Source: Kitagawia praeruptora (taxonomy: Eukaryota > Streptophyta > Magnoliopsida > Apiales > Apiaceae). Taken from it: a stretch of DNA of 64,000 bases. The position numbers were made by a program, and so were the translations under genes. The stretch's first letter is position 1; every line of letters starts with the position of its first letter. Positions 22,980-37,201 of this stretch are shown here, piece after piece. The notes below the pieces were generated by a model. It saw only the letters and a program-made list of their open reading frames with translations. It was not told the DNA's origin and did no database searches. The DNA is taken from assembly GCA_037693485.1 (NCBI GenBank), contig CM075352.1:162509501-162573500 (forward strand), read 5' to 3'.

Positions 22980-23904
22980 CTCCCTCCCTCCATGTAATAA
23001 CCGTAAAATTCTCGTAATATTTTGAGTCTCTTTTTCTTATTATACTATCGTAAGGTTTGAAATTCTGTTTTATTTATTATTAGGAGTGCATGCGAATATG
23101 TATATTTTATTTATTGCGCTATTAGACCCTAATAATCAATTAGTACAAAGCTATATATTTTTTATTTTTATTGATCGGTGATTTATTGTTACTATTACTA
23201 TTATTGTGGTGATTATTATTATTTAGAATAAATAGGAAATTGTAGTAAGTGGGCCAAGATGAAAGCTTAAGTAATCATGCATGGCTTATTTAGACGGACT
23301 TAGATTAAAATTTAGTGTAGTGGTATTAAGCCCACTAAGAGCCCAAGTGTGTAGTTAATTTATTTTTATCTATTTAAGTGTGTAATCAAAGAGAATAAGA
23401 GATCATCATCTCTTTTATTTGCAAACACCGAGAGAAAATTAGAGAGAGAAAAACAAAATACACCTCATGTTCATTTTCCTCCATTAAAACAAACCTTCAA
23501 AAGCTTATATCTAATAATATCATGGGTTGATCTTACATGCAATTTGATATTTTTGAAGCTCTCTAAAAACTCTTCAAATCAACATCCATATTTAAGGGTT
23601 TTCAAGAATTGGATTTTCAATCAAGTTCTAACATTTGTTTTTCATAAGAGGGTATGAATTTTATACCTCTAAAACCTTTTAATCATGTTTTTATTTTCTG
23701 TTAATATTGATTTTGTTGAAAATTGTATTTTTGGAATTAGGGTTATATATTTGTGGTTAAGTTAGTATTAATCAATGATTTTAAAAAGGGGTAATTAGGG
23801 GTTAATTGTTGAAATTGTGGTTTGGGGGAGAGTTGTTGGTTGCATGTCGGAGTTGGGGTTTGAGAGGGCGGTGACGGCGGCGATGATGGAGACCGGTGGG
23901 GGTG

Positions 23905-24352
23905 GTCGGAGAGAGAGCAGAGAGAGGGCGTCGAAGAGAGAGTGAGAGAGAGAAGAAGGGGGAGAGGAGGAGATTGAGGCGGAGAGAGAGAGATACGAAG
24001 GAGGAGAGGGAGATAGGTGGAGGTAGAGAGATGAGGGCGGAGAGAGAGAGTAAGGGAAAGACAGAGAGATTGAGAGATGGGGGAGGCGAGAGAGATGCGA
24101 AGGAGGGAGATAGAGATACGAGGGCGGAGAGAAAGAGAGAGAAGAGAGAGTGGCGGCGGAGAGATTAGAGAGGAGGGAGTCGAGAGATTGAGAGAGGGAG
24201 AGAGGGAGAGAGGGCCGGCGAGAGATTCCGAGAGAGGGAGAGAGAGCGAGAGATTGAGAGAGAAAAAGAGATCGAGAGAGAGAGACGCGGCGGCGAGAGA
24301 GAGGAGAGATCGGAGAGTGAGAGAGGGGCGGCCGGAGAGATAGAGAGCAGGC

Positions 24353-24385
<33 letters not shown>

Positions 24386-24390
24386 TGGTG
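23905..24390 (+). repeat. GAGA-rich low-complexity tract
   Basis: About 480 bases of imperfect GAGAGA repeats with interspersed GGAGG and CGG. It lies in the solo LTR. It produces long Arg/Glu-rich open frames that are composition artefacts. Confidence 0.9.
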
Positions 24391-25374
24391 GCGGGGTGGT
24401 GCCGCCGGCGCCGTTCCGGTGACCGGTCGGTGGCTGCCGATTGGTGGTGGTGGTGTAAATATTATATTTTAATTAATTAAGTTTTATTAATTGATTTAAG
24501 TGGAAATAGATTTATTTAGATTAATGTTATAAAAGTGGAATAAAACATGTGATTGATTAATGAAGTAATTTTTCTAAAAATCTGTTTTAATAAATTTGAG
24601 CAAATTGATTTAAATGGAATAATTAAAAAACTCGAAATAATAATTATGGATTTGAATTGGGATAGAATTTGATTCTTGGTTTATTTAAATTGAGAATAAA
24701 TGGCAAATTATACTATTGTTCCTTTTAAATGGACCTAAGCAAATTAGATGATTTTAGATAAATTGAAGATCATAGACTACTAAAGGAAACTTTATAAACG
24801 ATATTTCGAGACGTGATTTACGAGAACTAAATTGATTTAGAAAGTGCGAGTTAAACAATTTATTTAAATTAGAGAATTTCGCTGTTAAATGAGGATTTTA
24901 GATAATTAGTGGTGATTTTATACAAAACCCTTTTTATTGAGTCTATGCGAGATATGTTGTTAAATAATTAAAATGGTGCCACACATTTAGAAATAATTAG
25001 AGGCTTTTAATAAAAATTTCCCTTATGAATAATTGTATTTGATTTGCATTATATATAAAACCCGAGGTATTAAAATTAATAGGAAAAGCGAATAGAGCCT
25101 CCATTTAATTCATCAAATTGAGAATTTGCTGTCAGTGAGATTTTTAAACTTACGAGAATGTTCCTAATCATTTGTTCGAGAATTATTTAATTATCAAGAG
25201 CATGATTACCGAATTATTTTGACACTTCGTGATTAAATTCTTACCCGAGTACTAAAATTATTCTGATAATTATTATAGAGTATCCCTTTTCGAGAATTGA
25301 GATTTCCGCTCGCGGGTAACGCTTTTATTTATTCGGTTCGTTTAACGTCGAGACAGAGGCAAGTTCATTCCTAC

Positions 25375-28300
25375 TATAATGCCCCGACTTCCCAATACTG
25401 AAAATATACTTTTTATAATAAAATTGACTTTGATACAGGGGAATTTAGAAAATTTCGGCATGAACTATTCGTAAATCGGACTATCCACCTGTATTACAAC
25501 CCAAACCAAATTCCAATTCACGAATAAAACTTAATACACCAACGATTCCTCAACGAGGATCGATTCCAGGTTATGGTATGAAACAAGAATCTTACTATAC
25601 CAATTATCACAACTTTTATCTCGAATTCCAATTACAAACCTTTATACCGTCTAAACCATAGCGCAAGCCCATTTAGCATATGCCCGTGCTGGCTCTGTAT
25701 TTAACTTTTAAAGAATGCACCATCGCTCTCACTTGAATTATAAAGCGTAGGTATCCAACTCCTTAACCCTAACTGGAAAGGGAAGGTAGCAAGAGTTAGT
25801 CAAAGAACGCTCAACAAGTATATAGTATAGTGAAATATCAATATTTCAATGATTCATTGATGAACAATATCAATGAACAATTTATCTCAAAGGAGCAATT
25901 CAATTTCCATCATAGAGTAAGAATTTTCCATTTTCTTCAATCATACTACCTTAGATAAAACTTTGAGAAAAAGAATATCAAGAAACCCCCCAATCATTCT
26001 TACTCCCCTTTCACGTACAATGTTACTCGAGAAGGGAATAACTGGGAAATTTCTATCCATTCTTAATCCCATTGTTTTACTGAGTTCCCAATATTGATCA
26101 AAATAGAAAACACCTAACTCTAATATCCACAATTTCGAAACTAATGACCATTTAACTTGAAACATAAATATCACATCAAAACATTCCTTTCTTTAAAACC
26201 CTTTCATCTTTGAAACATACTTTTCATAAAATCTTTTAAAGACATTTAAGTTGATTGGAGTTTTTCCCTTAACATCGGACAATACGGGTGATTAGCCACG
26301 TAAAGTCCCCATACCGGACACGAAGTCCCTCTAGACCTTGAAATTGGGTTCCCAATTAGGCAACACATTGGCCTTTAATGCTGGACTGGGCACTCCTCCA
26401 GCCTCTTACGCTAAAAAAAATGCTGGACTGGGCACTCCTCCAGCCTCTTACGCCTCCAATCTGAAGGAATCCGTAGAAAACATTTTGACGGAATCCCCCA
26501 CAATAAAATCTTTAAAACCTTTAAAACATTTCACTTTTTTTTAAGTCCTTAATACTCACTGATAACAGATCAGCCCAGTATAAGGAATTTTAAAACCATC
26601 TTTAATAATTAATCCATTTTAGGGAGCAACATTAAAAGATTAAGGATCAAGGAAGTAATTGATATAAGGAATTAAAGACAACAAAACAATAAGATTAAGA
26701 TTCAGGGAAGCATAAGAAATTATAACAACATGGCAATACAATTTAAACTAAGCATGATATGGTACAGCAAAGCAGAAACATATATCAACAGGGGAACATT
26801 AATAATTTAAGGAACAAAGCAATTGTCAATATTTTATAACCTCAACAATAATTTATAAGGAATCATGGATTAGTGAAAATCTGAAGTTCAAAAGAAGATT
26901 GAACTCAATTACACAAAGTCTCACTCTTGTCGGCTAAGCACCCATAGGCTTTAGCTGCCAGAACCGGCCTAACAATAATGAGTTTGAATAATTAAGAAGA
27001 TCTCAATTCATTCTTGGCTTTAACCGTCACTAAGCAACACATGTCTCAACAACGGTATAAACCTCGAATTAGTTTACATAAATTTTGAAAGAAAACATAC
27101 TTTGAAAAATATTAGTAAAGACGAGGAATATTGAAATAAAATGATTTTAAAAGAAATCATCACCTGAACGATAGGTGAGGAACATAACAATATTAGAATA
27201 AGTTTGAGGGTGTATGTTTATAAATTAATTAAAAGAAGAATGTCACTGGAAGTAAAATAAAGAGTATAGGCATTAACAAATTGATTTGAAAGGAACATCG
27301 TATAATTAACAAAAAAAGGTTTACATTATTCAGAATAAATATGAAGAGTATAATTGTTTGCAAGAAGGGATATCGAAAGAACAACTAAATAACAAAGAAG
27401 GTTTCACATCACTTGAACAATAAGTGAGGGATAGTAACTTGCCTCAATATACAAGGTTTCCATTTCCAATACTTTAACTCCTTATCACTTTACATTCGTC
27501 TCTACTTGACCTTTCTTCGATCACGCATCCATCTTTCCTTCTTTATACATTGACCTTTCTTCGACCACACATCCGTCATTCCTTTATCACTTGTCAATCT
27601 CTTCACGAGCACACTCGTCAATCCCAATAATTACCTCCTTCCTCTTTATTCCATCTACACATGCACTGGCTCTTAACCAGCCTTCTATTCGTACCTATAT
27701 ACAGGTAAAGTACTATTTCAGTACACTAATAACCGTAACCGTCTAACTCGTTCTACCCAAACGCGTTCTATAACGCTTTACCATTCAGCACATACAACAC
27801 GTATTAATCACATTCTCAAAACATTAATAGATATCCACATAAATCACATAATATTTAGCACGTATTATTAACTTACACGTATATCATATTGATTCAGAAA
27901 CAATTCTTATCAAATTAATATACAAATTGCAAAATAATTCTAACAACACTCGGACAACATCTCCTTTATAATATAGATTAACCAGTCGCAATACAACCGA
28001 CTCAAAAGCACTTAAACACTCATTCGTGTCAATATAATTCACAGTCATCTCAAACTATATTAAGGAACCTTATTGTACCACTCTGACAATTTATAACTTA
28101 ACTCATACATACATATTACTCAATCCGATCGAATACACATACAACTTATTTGTACTTACTAACGACTTAACAATTATAATTATCACCATACTCACAACAC
28201 ACTAATTACAAATCAATTATCTAAACATGTTAATTACTCTTAACAACCTTATCACTTAATAAATTCCGAAATTCATCTAAGTAATTCTATCTCAAAATAA

Positions 28301-30079
28301 TTCATTTTAAATCCCTTTTTACATGATTAAAAATAATTCGAAATAAATTAATACAATTATTCAATTAATAAATAAATTAATTGAGCAATTATACTAATGA
28401 AATAAAAAAAATTGAAATTAATTATCTAAATTAAGATTTAAAAGAATTAGGTCTTTAGAAAATAAATCAATTAAATAATTAAATAAATAATTATCCGGTA
28501 AGGAGCCCAGATTCCGGCAAGACCATAAACATGGCTGAATTTCGCACCAAAATATATAATACTTCACTCGGTTCTGTTTCTCAACATCAATACCTCATTC
28601 CAACAGCAAATTTGACACTTAAACCTACATTAAGCCCAGACAACATCATCGGAGGTTTATAACTCCGGCATCGAAAAACAAAACTCGACCAAGGCAAAAT
28701 CTTACGAAAATTTACACAAATGTAAGCATCTGACTCGATTTTAAACCAACAATCCAACTGCGACATCATCTTTACCAATCAATCAACATTCGAACATATT
28801 CAAACATTCAACTATTCTATTGAAAATCTTTTTCAAACAAAATAATCGATTAATAACCTAACTAACAGCATACAGTCATATACTATCATTTATATGAAAT
28901 AGAATAACCAAACGAAGGTCATCAACTCAATGAATTGTCGCCGGCAGCACATATATACGCCACTAACACACACACACACACACACACAAGGCAAACACAG
29001 CAACTTCGAAAACAAGAACAGGGGAGGGGAATATGTTCGATTTTTGCAGCAAAATCATCAAGGAAATCAGACCACCCAGCTCGACACACACACACCCGGA
29101 TCATAGCTCACATCTATATTAAATATATAACTCTACACGCAAACACAGCGATCTCAAGAACACACAAACACAATTTATACTCACCCACAGCTCTAAGCAA
29201 CAACGAATTGAAGCCACAAACCACTCTACACACGCACGCACGTAGCCCGATTCATACACACAGCAATACAGACGATACAACCCATACACGGCAAGAACAC
29301 CAGAGTCACAGTACACACACAAGCGTTGGACATCGAGGGGAGGTGAAGAGAGGCAGCCACACAGCCGAGATAGAGATATTGGACGAGAGAGATGAGTGGA
29401 GAGAGAGAAATGTTGAGAGAGAGAGAAGCATCGAGAGAGTTCTCGAGTAAAAGAAAAAAAATAGAGCTGATCGATTTGGGGGAAAACAACTGGCTATTTA
29501 GGGATTTAGAAGACATGGGCAATTTCTTAATTACATACAGCCGAAAATCAATTAAAAATCTAATTTATATAATTTTATAAATTGATTTTAAATGATAAAT
29601 AAGGAAAAATACAAATTTTCATTTTTAAAATAAGGAGTATAAAATTATGAATGCCACATATTTTTAAAATATTTTTAGGATAAAAAATAAATTAAATATG
29701 GATTTTAGAAATTTTGATCCTTTAAATACCATAAAACTCTTAAAATCATTCTAAAATACCGAAACACCCAAAATAATTCTCTCAATAATTTTAAAAACTA
29801 AATAATTAGACAAAGATAATATTAAAAAAATTCATGATTTTTAATAACTCCGATGATTTTATAAAATTCACAGAAGATCAATAATTCATAATTTAAATAA
29901 ATTTTATCCATCAAAAATACAAATAAAATTACACGTACTTACACGACGCACATAATTCATCATATAAGCATGTCAACATGATGTCACATATATTTAAACT
30001 AAAAAAATTTCATACCATATAATCCACATTTAATATTAAATAATAATATTTATAATTACGAATTTTCTAAGGCGTTATA
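25375..30079 (-). repeat. 3' LTR of LARD-like element
   Basis: 4705 bp, nearly identical to 32165-37201 apart from the MITE, a short indel near 25788/32577 and rare substitutions. It includes a 42 bp direct duplication (about 26380-26455, AATGCTGGACTGGGCACTCC...), a (CA)n tract near 28966-28989 and GA-rich sequence near 29395-29440. Confidence 0.93.
26379..26456 (+). repeat. 42 bp direct duplication inside LARD LTR
   Basis: The phrase ATGCTGGACTGGGCACTCCT followed by CCAGCCTCTTACGC occurs twice, separated by a short A run. The same duplication is present in the other LTR at 33176-33252, so it predates this insertion. A diverged single copy is at 539-580. Confidence 0.9.
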
Positions 30080-30094
30080 TCCTTCCCCCCTTAA
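30080..30094 (-). other. Polypurine tract of LARD-like element
   Basis: On the minus strand TTAAGGGGGGAAGGA lies immediately before the 3' LTR (30079). Confidence 0.85.
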
Positions 30095-32149
30095 TAGGAT
30101 TATGTCCTCAGAATCAATCGTAAGAAATATATGACGGTATTCTCAAACATTTTCCTTTAAATTTCCAAGTCATTTCTTTCATTCTCGAATTCCTTTATAT
30201 CAATTCATATCTCGATCGCTAGGCTCGTCCTGTAAGCCCGCAGATTCTGACATAAACTTAAACACTTGGTTTACATGCCTCGTTAATTCTAGATACCTAT
30301 CACTCGTACGTGACGATCCTTTTCTACCGAAAATCGGACATGACCTATTCGTATAATGGACTATGCCCTGTACACAACACCTCCATTACTAACCCAATCA
30401 TCCATAAACAATTCATATACAATACTAAAACAAAACCTCCTTTGACTTGCGGCAAACATGTAAGCGAAGAAATTGGCCTTGCCTTGCAGTAAACAGGTAA
30501 ACAATTAAATCTTTAAGACAAAATCCACGTGACTAAAACAATTGATACAACTTCACGCTCCAACTCATAACCATATTCATCTTTTCTTTGTCCATCCGGT
30601 TGCACTGCCTCTGCGACGGTTTTCAATTTCTTCCTTGACTCCTGAAAGCTTTCTCCATCTTTATCCCTTCGTTTTTTTATAGGCTTGTCCACTGCCATAG
30701 CTATTTTGGTAAAATCTTTGACAACCTTCGATAATTCCTAACTGGTCCCTCAAAGTTTTCGATCTCTATTGCGTCTTAGGCCTTTCCCAATTTATTATTG
30801 CTTCGTCGTCACGGCATTCACTTCGGTCTTTTCGTCATATCCTGAAAATTATATTTCTCCCAATTCCAAAGCTCGCAGTTAGAAATCGTATATATGCTCT
30901 TCTAATGTCCTTGTCATCCGCTCCTTAACCATACTCAGTTCTCCATATTAACGAATCTTGTACGTGTGTTATCAATCCAATGCGTAATCTAACTTGATAT
31001 TTGATCTCTGCTTTAGCTTCAATTCTCAGACCTGCTCATCCAATTCTCATTCGACGTAAATGCAGCTTAGACCATTCAAAATTTCATCGTCTCCATCTTT
31101 ACTACTTTCAATCACTGATAACTTTAGGGATCATAAGGGTTTATAACGAAAGAAATCAAAAAATGGACATGTGTTAGCATGCATGAATATAAGATGAGTT
31201 TTGTTAAAAAAGGATTTAACCGAGAGATCAATATGATCAATGAACTAATTTCAGGTTGCATTTGTCACTTAGGTCAACCACCATAGCACAAGAAGGGGGC
31301 CAACCTTCTGTACTTTCATGACAAACACAATCAGTGGCGTCCCACCAGACTTCTATCACATAGATAAGATGTCCCTGAATCCCCTATATACATAGGGTTG
31401 TTCATCCCGGTCAAAATAATTAAGATTAAGTATTCATAGAGAAACAAAAAGAATTCCAAAGTTTCAAAAGTTTATATATATATACAATGTTGAATAAGGA
31501 ATAACAATTATTCGGAGTAATTGGAAAGAATTCAAGGGTCTCAATAATTTATATGCATCATGTTGAATCAAGTGATCCCTTCAAAAATAGAGGTATCTTT
31601 GAAAAATAGGAATGTGTTTAAATGAATCTGAAAAATTTATCATCAATGGAAGTATAGTTGATTATCAAAGTTGATGGGGTATTATCAAGATAAGAAGAAA
31701 CAGAAATAAAGGTTATATCTCCTTAATAAATAAATTAAATGAAATCAACGGCTAGTAATGAATAACCATGTCCGTACTCCATCATATGCCAGAAATCACA
31801 TTTTGCATCTTGTTTACCGTCCTTTTGCACTTTCTATATCGTTCACGGGGTAACTAAAGTCGAAAAAGAAATTCTAGAACATACACGAAATTATACACGT
31901 AACATCCTCCAAGCTGGTAACTCCGATCGTCTATTTAACGTAGGTGGCGCCGAATTAACTGCCTCGTCCAAAGTCGTATCTTCGAATGAATCGAATTCTG
32001 GCTCGTGCGCTATGTCGAAATACTAACTAACGTCGCAACCATTGTCCTAATAACCTAAGGCGAATCTTATCCTAAATCGTTCCATCTAACGTCCCACTTA
32101 AATACGTATACTTACTCATCCTAACTTGTTTCAGTGACCATAACCTGTC
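30095..32149 (-). other. Interior of LARD-like element, no intact gene
   Basis: About 2 kb between PPT and PBS. Only short open frames are present, the longest on the minus strand being a 61-codon Lys/Glu-rich frame at 30513-30698. Near the PPT the minus strand has a TWKFK-like scrap that could be the end of a chromovirus integrase, but the match is too weak to call. Confidence 0.6.
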
Positions 32150-32161
32150 GCTCTGATACCA
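32150..32161 (-). other. Primer-binding site (initiator Met tRNA type)
   Basis: The minus strand reads TGGTATCAGAGC a few bases after the 5' LTR end (32165). This is the usual initiator-methionine tRNA complement used by Ty3/gypsy chromoviruses and many Copia elements, and it fixes the element's orientation. Confidence 0.88.
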
Positions 32162-32164
32162 CCC

Positions 32165-35100
32165 TATAACGCCCCGACTTCCCAATACTGAAAATATACT
32201 TTTTATAATAAAATTGACTTTGATACAGGGGAATTTAGAAAATTTCGGCATGAACTATTCGTAAATCGGACTATCCACCTGTATTACAACCCAAACCAAA
32301 TTCCAATTCACGAATAAAACTTAATACACCAACGATTCCTCAACGAGGATCGATTCCAGGTTATGGTATGAAACAAGAATCTTACTATACCAATTATCAC
32401 AACTTTTATCTCGAATTCCAATTACAAACCTTTATACCGTCTAAACCATAGCGCAAGCCCATTTAGCATATGCCCGTGCTGGCTCTGTATTTAACTTTTA
32501 AAGAATGCACCATCGCTCTCACTTGAATTATAAAGCGTAGGTATCCAACTCCTTAACCCTAACTGGAAAGGGAAGGTAAAACAAAGCAAGAGTTAGTCAA
32601 AGAACGCTCAACAAGTATATAGTATAGTGAAATATCAATATTTCAATGATTCATTGATGAACAATATCAATGAACAATTTATCTCAAAGGAGTAATTCAA
32701 TTTCCATCATAGAGTAAGAATTTTCCATTTTCTTCAATCATACTACCTTAGATAAAACTTTGAGAAAAAGAATATCAAGAAACCCCCCAATCATTCTTAC
32801 TCCCCTTTCACGTACAATGTTACTCGAGAAGGGAATAACTGGGAAATTTCTATCCATTCTTAATCCCATTGTTTTACTGAGTTCCCAATATTGATCAAAA
32901 TAGAAAACAACTAACTCTAATATCCACAATTTCGAAACTAATGACCATTTAACTTGAAACATAAATATCACATCAAAACATTCCTTTCTTTAAAACCCTT
33001 TCATCTTTGAAACATACTTTTCATAAAATCTTTTAAAGACATTTAAGTTGATTGGAGTTTTTCCCTTAACATCGGACAATACGGGTGATTAGCCACGTAA
33101 AGTCCCCATACCGGACACGAAGTCCCTCTAGACCTTGAAATTGGGTTCCCAATTAGGCAACACATTGGCCTTTAATGCTGGACTGGGCACTCCTCCAGCC
33201 TCTTACGCTAAAAAAAATGCTGGACTGGGCACTCCTCCAGCCTCTTACGCCTCCAATCTGAAGGAATCCGTAGAAAACATTTTGACGGAATCCCCCACAA
33301 TAAAATCTTTAAAACCTTTAAAACATTTCACTTTTTTTTAAGTCCTTAATACTCACTGATAACAGATCAGCCCAGTATAAGGAATTTTAAAACCATCTTT
33401 AATAATTAATCCATTTTAGGGAGCAACATTAAAAGATTAAGGATCAAGGAAGTAATTGATATAAGGAATTAAAGACAACAAAACAATAAGATTAAGATTC
33501 AGGGAAGCATAAGAAATTATAACAACATGGCAATACAATTTAAACTAAGCATGATATGGTACAGCAAAGCAGAAACATATATCAACAGGGGAACATTAAT
33601 AATTTAAGGAACAAAGCAATTGTCAATATTTTATAACCTTAACAATAATTTATAAGGAATCATGGATTAGTGAAAATCTGAAGTTCAAAAGAAGATTGAA
33701 CTCAATTACACAAAGTCTCACTCTTGTCGGCTAAGCACCCATAGGCTTTAGCTGCCAGAACCGGCCTAACAATAATGAGTTTGAATAATTAAGAAGATCT
33801 CAATTCATTCTTGGCTTTAACCGTCACTAAGCAACACATGTCTCAACAACGGTATAAACCTCGAATTAGTTTACATAAATTTTGAAAGAAAACATACTTT
33901 GAAAAATATTAGTAAAGACGAGGAATATTGAAATAAAATGATTTTAAAAGAAATCATCACCTGAACGATAGGTGAGGAACATAACAATATTAGAATAAGT
34001 TTGAGGATGTATGTTTATAAATTAATTAAAAGAAGAATGTCACTGGAAGTAAAATAAAGAGTATAGGCATTAACAAATTGATTTGAAAGGAACATCGTAT
34101 AATTAACAAAAAAAGGTTTACATTATTCAGAATAAATATGAAGAGTATAATTGTTTGCAAGAAGGGATATCGAAAGAACAACTAAATAACAAAGAAGGTT
34201 TCACATCACTTGAACAATAAGTGAGGGATAGTAACTTGCCTCAATATACAAGGTTTCCATTTCCAATACTTTAACTCCTTATCACTTTACATTCGTCTCT
34301 ACTTGACCTTTCTTCGATCACGCATCCATCTTTCCTTCTTTATACATTGACCTTTCTTCGACCACACATCCGTCATTCCTTTATCACTTGTCAATCTCTT
34401 CACGAGCACACTCGTCAATCCCAATAATTACCTCCTTCCTCTTTATTCCATCTACACATGCACTGGCTCTTAACCAGCCTTCTATTCGTACCTATATACA
34501 GGTAAAGTACTATTTCAGTACACTAATAACCGTAACCGTCTAACTCGTTCTACCCAAACGCGTTCTATAACGCTTTACCATTCAGCACATACAACACGTA
34601 TTAATCACATTCTCAAAACATTAATAGATATCCACATAAATCACATAATATTTAGCACGTATTATTAACTTACACGTATATCATATTGATTCAGAAACAA
34701 TTCTTATCAAATTAATATACAAATTGCAAAATAATTCTAACAACACTCGGACAACATCTCCTTTATAATATAGATTAACCAGTCGCAATACAACCGACTC
34801 AAAAGCACTTAAACACTCATTCGTGTCAATATAATTCACAGTCATCTCAAACTATATTAAGGAACCTTATTGTACCACTCTGACAATTTATAACTTAACT
34901 CATACATACATATTACTCAATCCGATCGAATACACATACAACTTATTTGTACTTACTAACGACTTAACAATTATAATTATCACCATACTCACAACACACT
35001 AATTACAAATCAATTATCTAAACATGTTAATTACTCTTAACAACCTTATCACTTAATAAATTCCGAAATTCATCTAAGTAATTCTATCTCAAAATAATTC

Positions 35101-37201
35101 ATTTTAAATCCCTTTTTACATGATTAAAAATAATTCGAAATAAATTAATACAATTATTCAATTAATAAATAAATTAATTGAGCAATTATACTAATGAAAT
35201 AAAAAAAATTGAAATTAATTATCTAAATTAAGATTTAAAAGAATTAGGTCTTTAGAAAATAAATCAATTAAATAATTAAATAAATAATTATCCGGTAAGG
35301 AGCCCAGATTCCGGCAAGACCATAAACATGGCTGAATTTCGCACCAAAATATATAATACTTCACTCGGTTCTGTTTCTCAACATCAATACCTCATTCCAA
35401 CAGCAAATTTGACACTTAAACCTACATTAAGCCCAGACAACATCATCGGAGGTTTATAACTCCGGCATCGAAAAACAAAACTCGACCAAGGCAAAATCTT
35501 ACGAAAATTTACACAAATGTAAGCATCTGACTCGATTTTAAACCAACAATCCAACTGCGACATCATCTTTACCAATCAATCAACATTCGAACATATTCAA
35601 ACATTCAAATATTCTATTGAAAATCTTTTTCAAACAAAATAATCGATTAATAACCTAACTAACAGCATACAATCATATACTATCATTTATATGAAATAGA
35701 ATAACCAAACGAAGGTCATCAACTCAATGAATTGTCGCCGGCAGCACATATATACGCCACTAACACACACACACACACACACAAGGCAAACACAGCAACT
35801 TCGAAAACAAGAACAGGGGAGGGGAATATGTTCGATTTTTGCAGCAAAATCATCAAGGAAATCAGACCACCCAGCTCGACACACACACACCCGGATCATA
35901 GCTCACATCTATATTAAATATATAACTCTACACGCAAACACAGCGATCTCAAGAACACACAAACACAATTTATACTCACCCACAGCTCTAAGCAACAACG
36001 AATTGAAGCCACAAACCACTCTACACACGCACGCACGTAGCCCGATTCATACACACAGCAATACAGACGATACAACCCATACACGGCAAGAACACCAGAG
36101 TCACAGTACACACACAAGCGTTGGACATCGAGGGGAGGTGAAGAGAGGCAGCCACACAGCCGAGATAGAGATATTGGACGAGAGAGATGAGTGGAGAGAG
36201 AGAAATGTTGAGAGAGAGAGAAGCATCGAGAGAGTTCTCGAGTAAAAGAAAAAAAATAGAGCTGATCGATTTGGGGGAAAACAACTGGCTATTTAGGGAT
36301 GGGTCCTGGTCCCTGACAAATGATTGTCAGGGACCGGTTATTTAACAATCGGTTCCATAGCCGTTGGATCGTTGATCCAACGGCTGAGATTAAAAAAAAA
36401 AAAATTTTACTGTCCGCTATAATTTTCCGCGGATAGGCAGATTGCCTATCCGTGGAAAATTTCCGCGGACAGGCAATCCGCCTATCCGCGGAAAATTATA
36501 GCGAACAGTAAAAAAATTTTGTAATCCAGGGGGGCCGTTGGATCAACGATCCAACGGTTTAGAAACTGATTGTTATTTAACAGGTCCATGACAATCAATT
36601 GTCATGGACCAAAACCCTTTAGGGATTTAGAAGACATGGGCAATTTCTTAATTACATATAGCTGAAAATCAATTAAAAATCTAATTTATATAATTTTATA
36701 AATTGATTTTAAATGATAAATAAGGAAAAATACAACTTTTCATTTTTAAAATAAGGAGTATAAAATTACGAATGCCACATATTTTTAAAATATTTTTAGG
36801 ATAAAAAATAAATTAAATATGGATTTTAGAAATTTTGATCCTTTAAATACCATAAAACTCTTAAAATCATTCTAAAATACCGAAACACCCAAAATAATTC
36901 TCTCAATAATTTTAAAAACTAAATAATTAAACAAAGATAATATTAAAAAAAATTCATGATTTTTAATAACTCCGATGATTTTATAAAATTCACAGAAGAT
37001 CAATAATTCATAATTTAAATAAATTTTATCCATCAAAAATACAAATAAAATTACACGTACTTACACGACGCACATAATTCATCATATAAGCATGTCAACA
37101 TGATGTCACATATATTTAAACTAAAAAAATTTCATACCATATAATCCACATTTAATATTAAATAATAATATTTATAATTACGAATTTTCTAAGGCGTTAT
37201 A
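32165..37201 (-). repeat. 5' LTR of LARD-like element, containing a MITE
   Basis: 5037 bp including the 317 bp MITE and its duplicated 9 bp target. Without them it matches the 3' LTR length closely. It begins TATAACGCCCCGAC and ends AAGGCGTTATA on the plus strand. Confidence 0.93.
36301..36617. mobile_element. Palindromic Mutator-type MITE
   Basis: A 317 bp insertion is present in this LTR and absent from the partner (29497-29500), so both ends and target are exact. The target TTTAGGGAT (9 bp) is at 36292-36300 and 36618-36626; 9 bp duplications are typical of Mutator-like elements. Terminal inverted repeats: GGGTCCTGGTCCCTGACAA and, from the other end, GGGTTTTGGTCCATGACAA. Much of the interior is also inverted: GCCGTTGGATCGTTGATCCA, and GGATAGGCAGATTGCC against its complement. 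No coding capacity. Confidence 0.93.

Larger units (their letters stand above)
25375..37201 (-). mobile_element. Large non-coding LTR element (LARD-like) with TA...TA ends
   Basis: Two direct repeats of about 4.7 kb flank a 2.1 kb interior. The outer ends are TATAATGCC at 25375 and GGCGTTATA at 37201. CCTAC at 25370-25374 recurs at 37202-37206, a 5 bp target duplication. PBS and PPT show minus-strand orientation. No gag or pol frame survives. It inserted into the solo LTR, and few differences between its LTRs point to a relatively recent event. LTRs this long with a tiny interior are typical of LARDs, which depend on proteins of other elements. Confidence 0.92.

Noticed and set aside
23896..24343. 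Arg/Glu-rich open frames
   Set aside because: Pure consequence of the GAGA-rich low-complexity tract in the solo LTR.
28935..29450. 171-codon Thr/His-rich frame, repeated at 35727-36245
   Set aside because: Derived from (CA)n and GA-rich sequence in both LARD LTRs; the two copies differ by a frame change in the microsatellite, and no domain is seen.
30095..30320. Possible chromovirus integrase/chromodomain tail on the minus strand
   Set aside because: Only a few residues (TWKFK and neighbours) suggest it, and stops and frame changes prevent a supported call.
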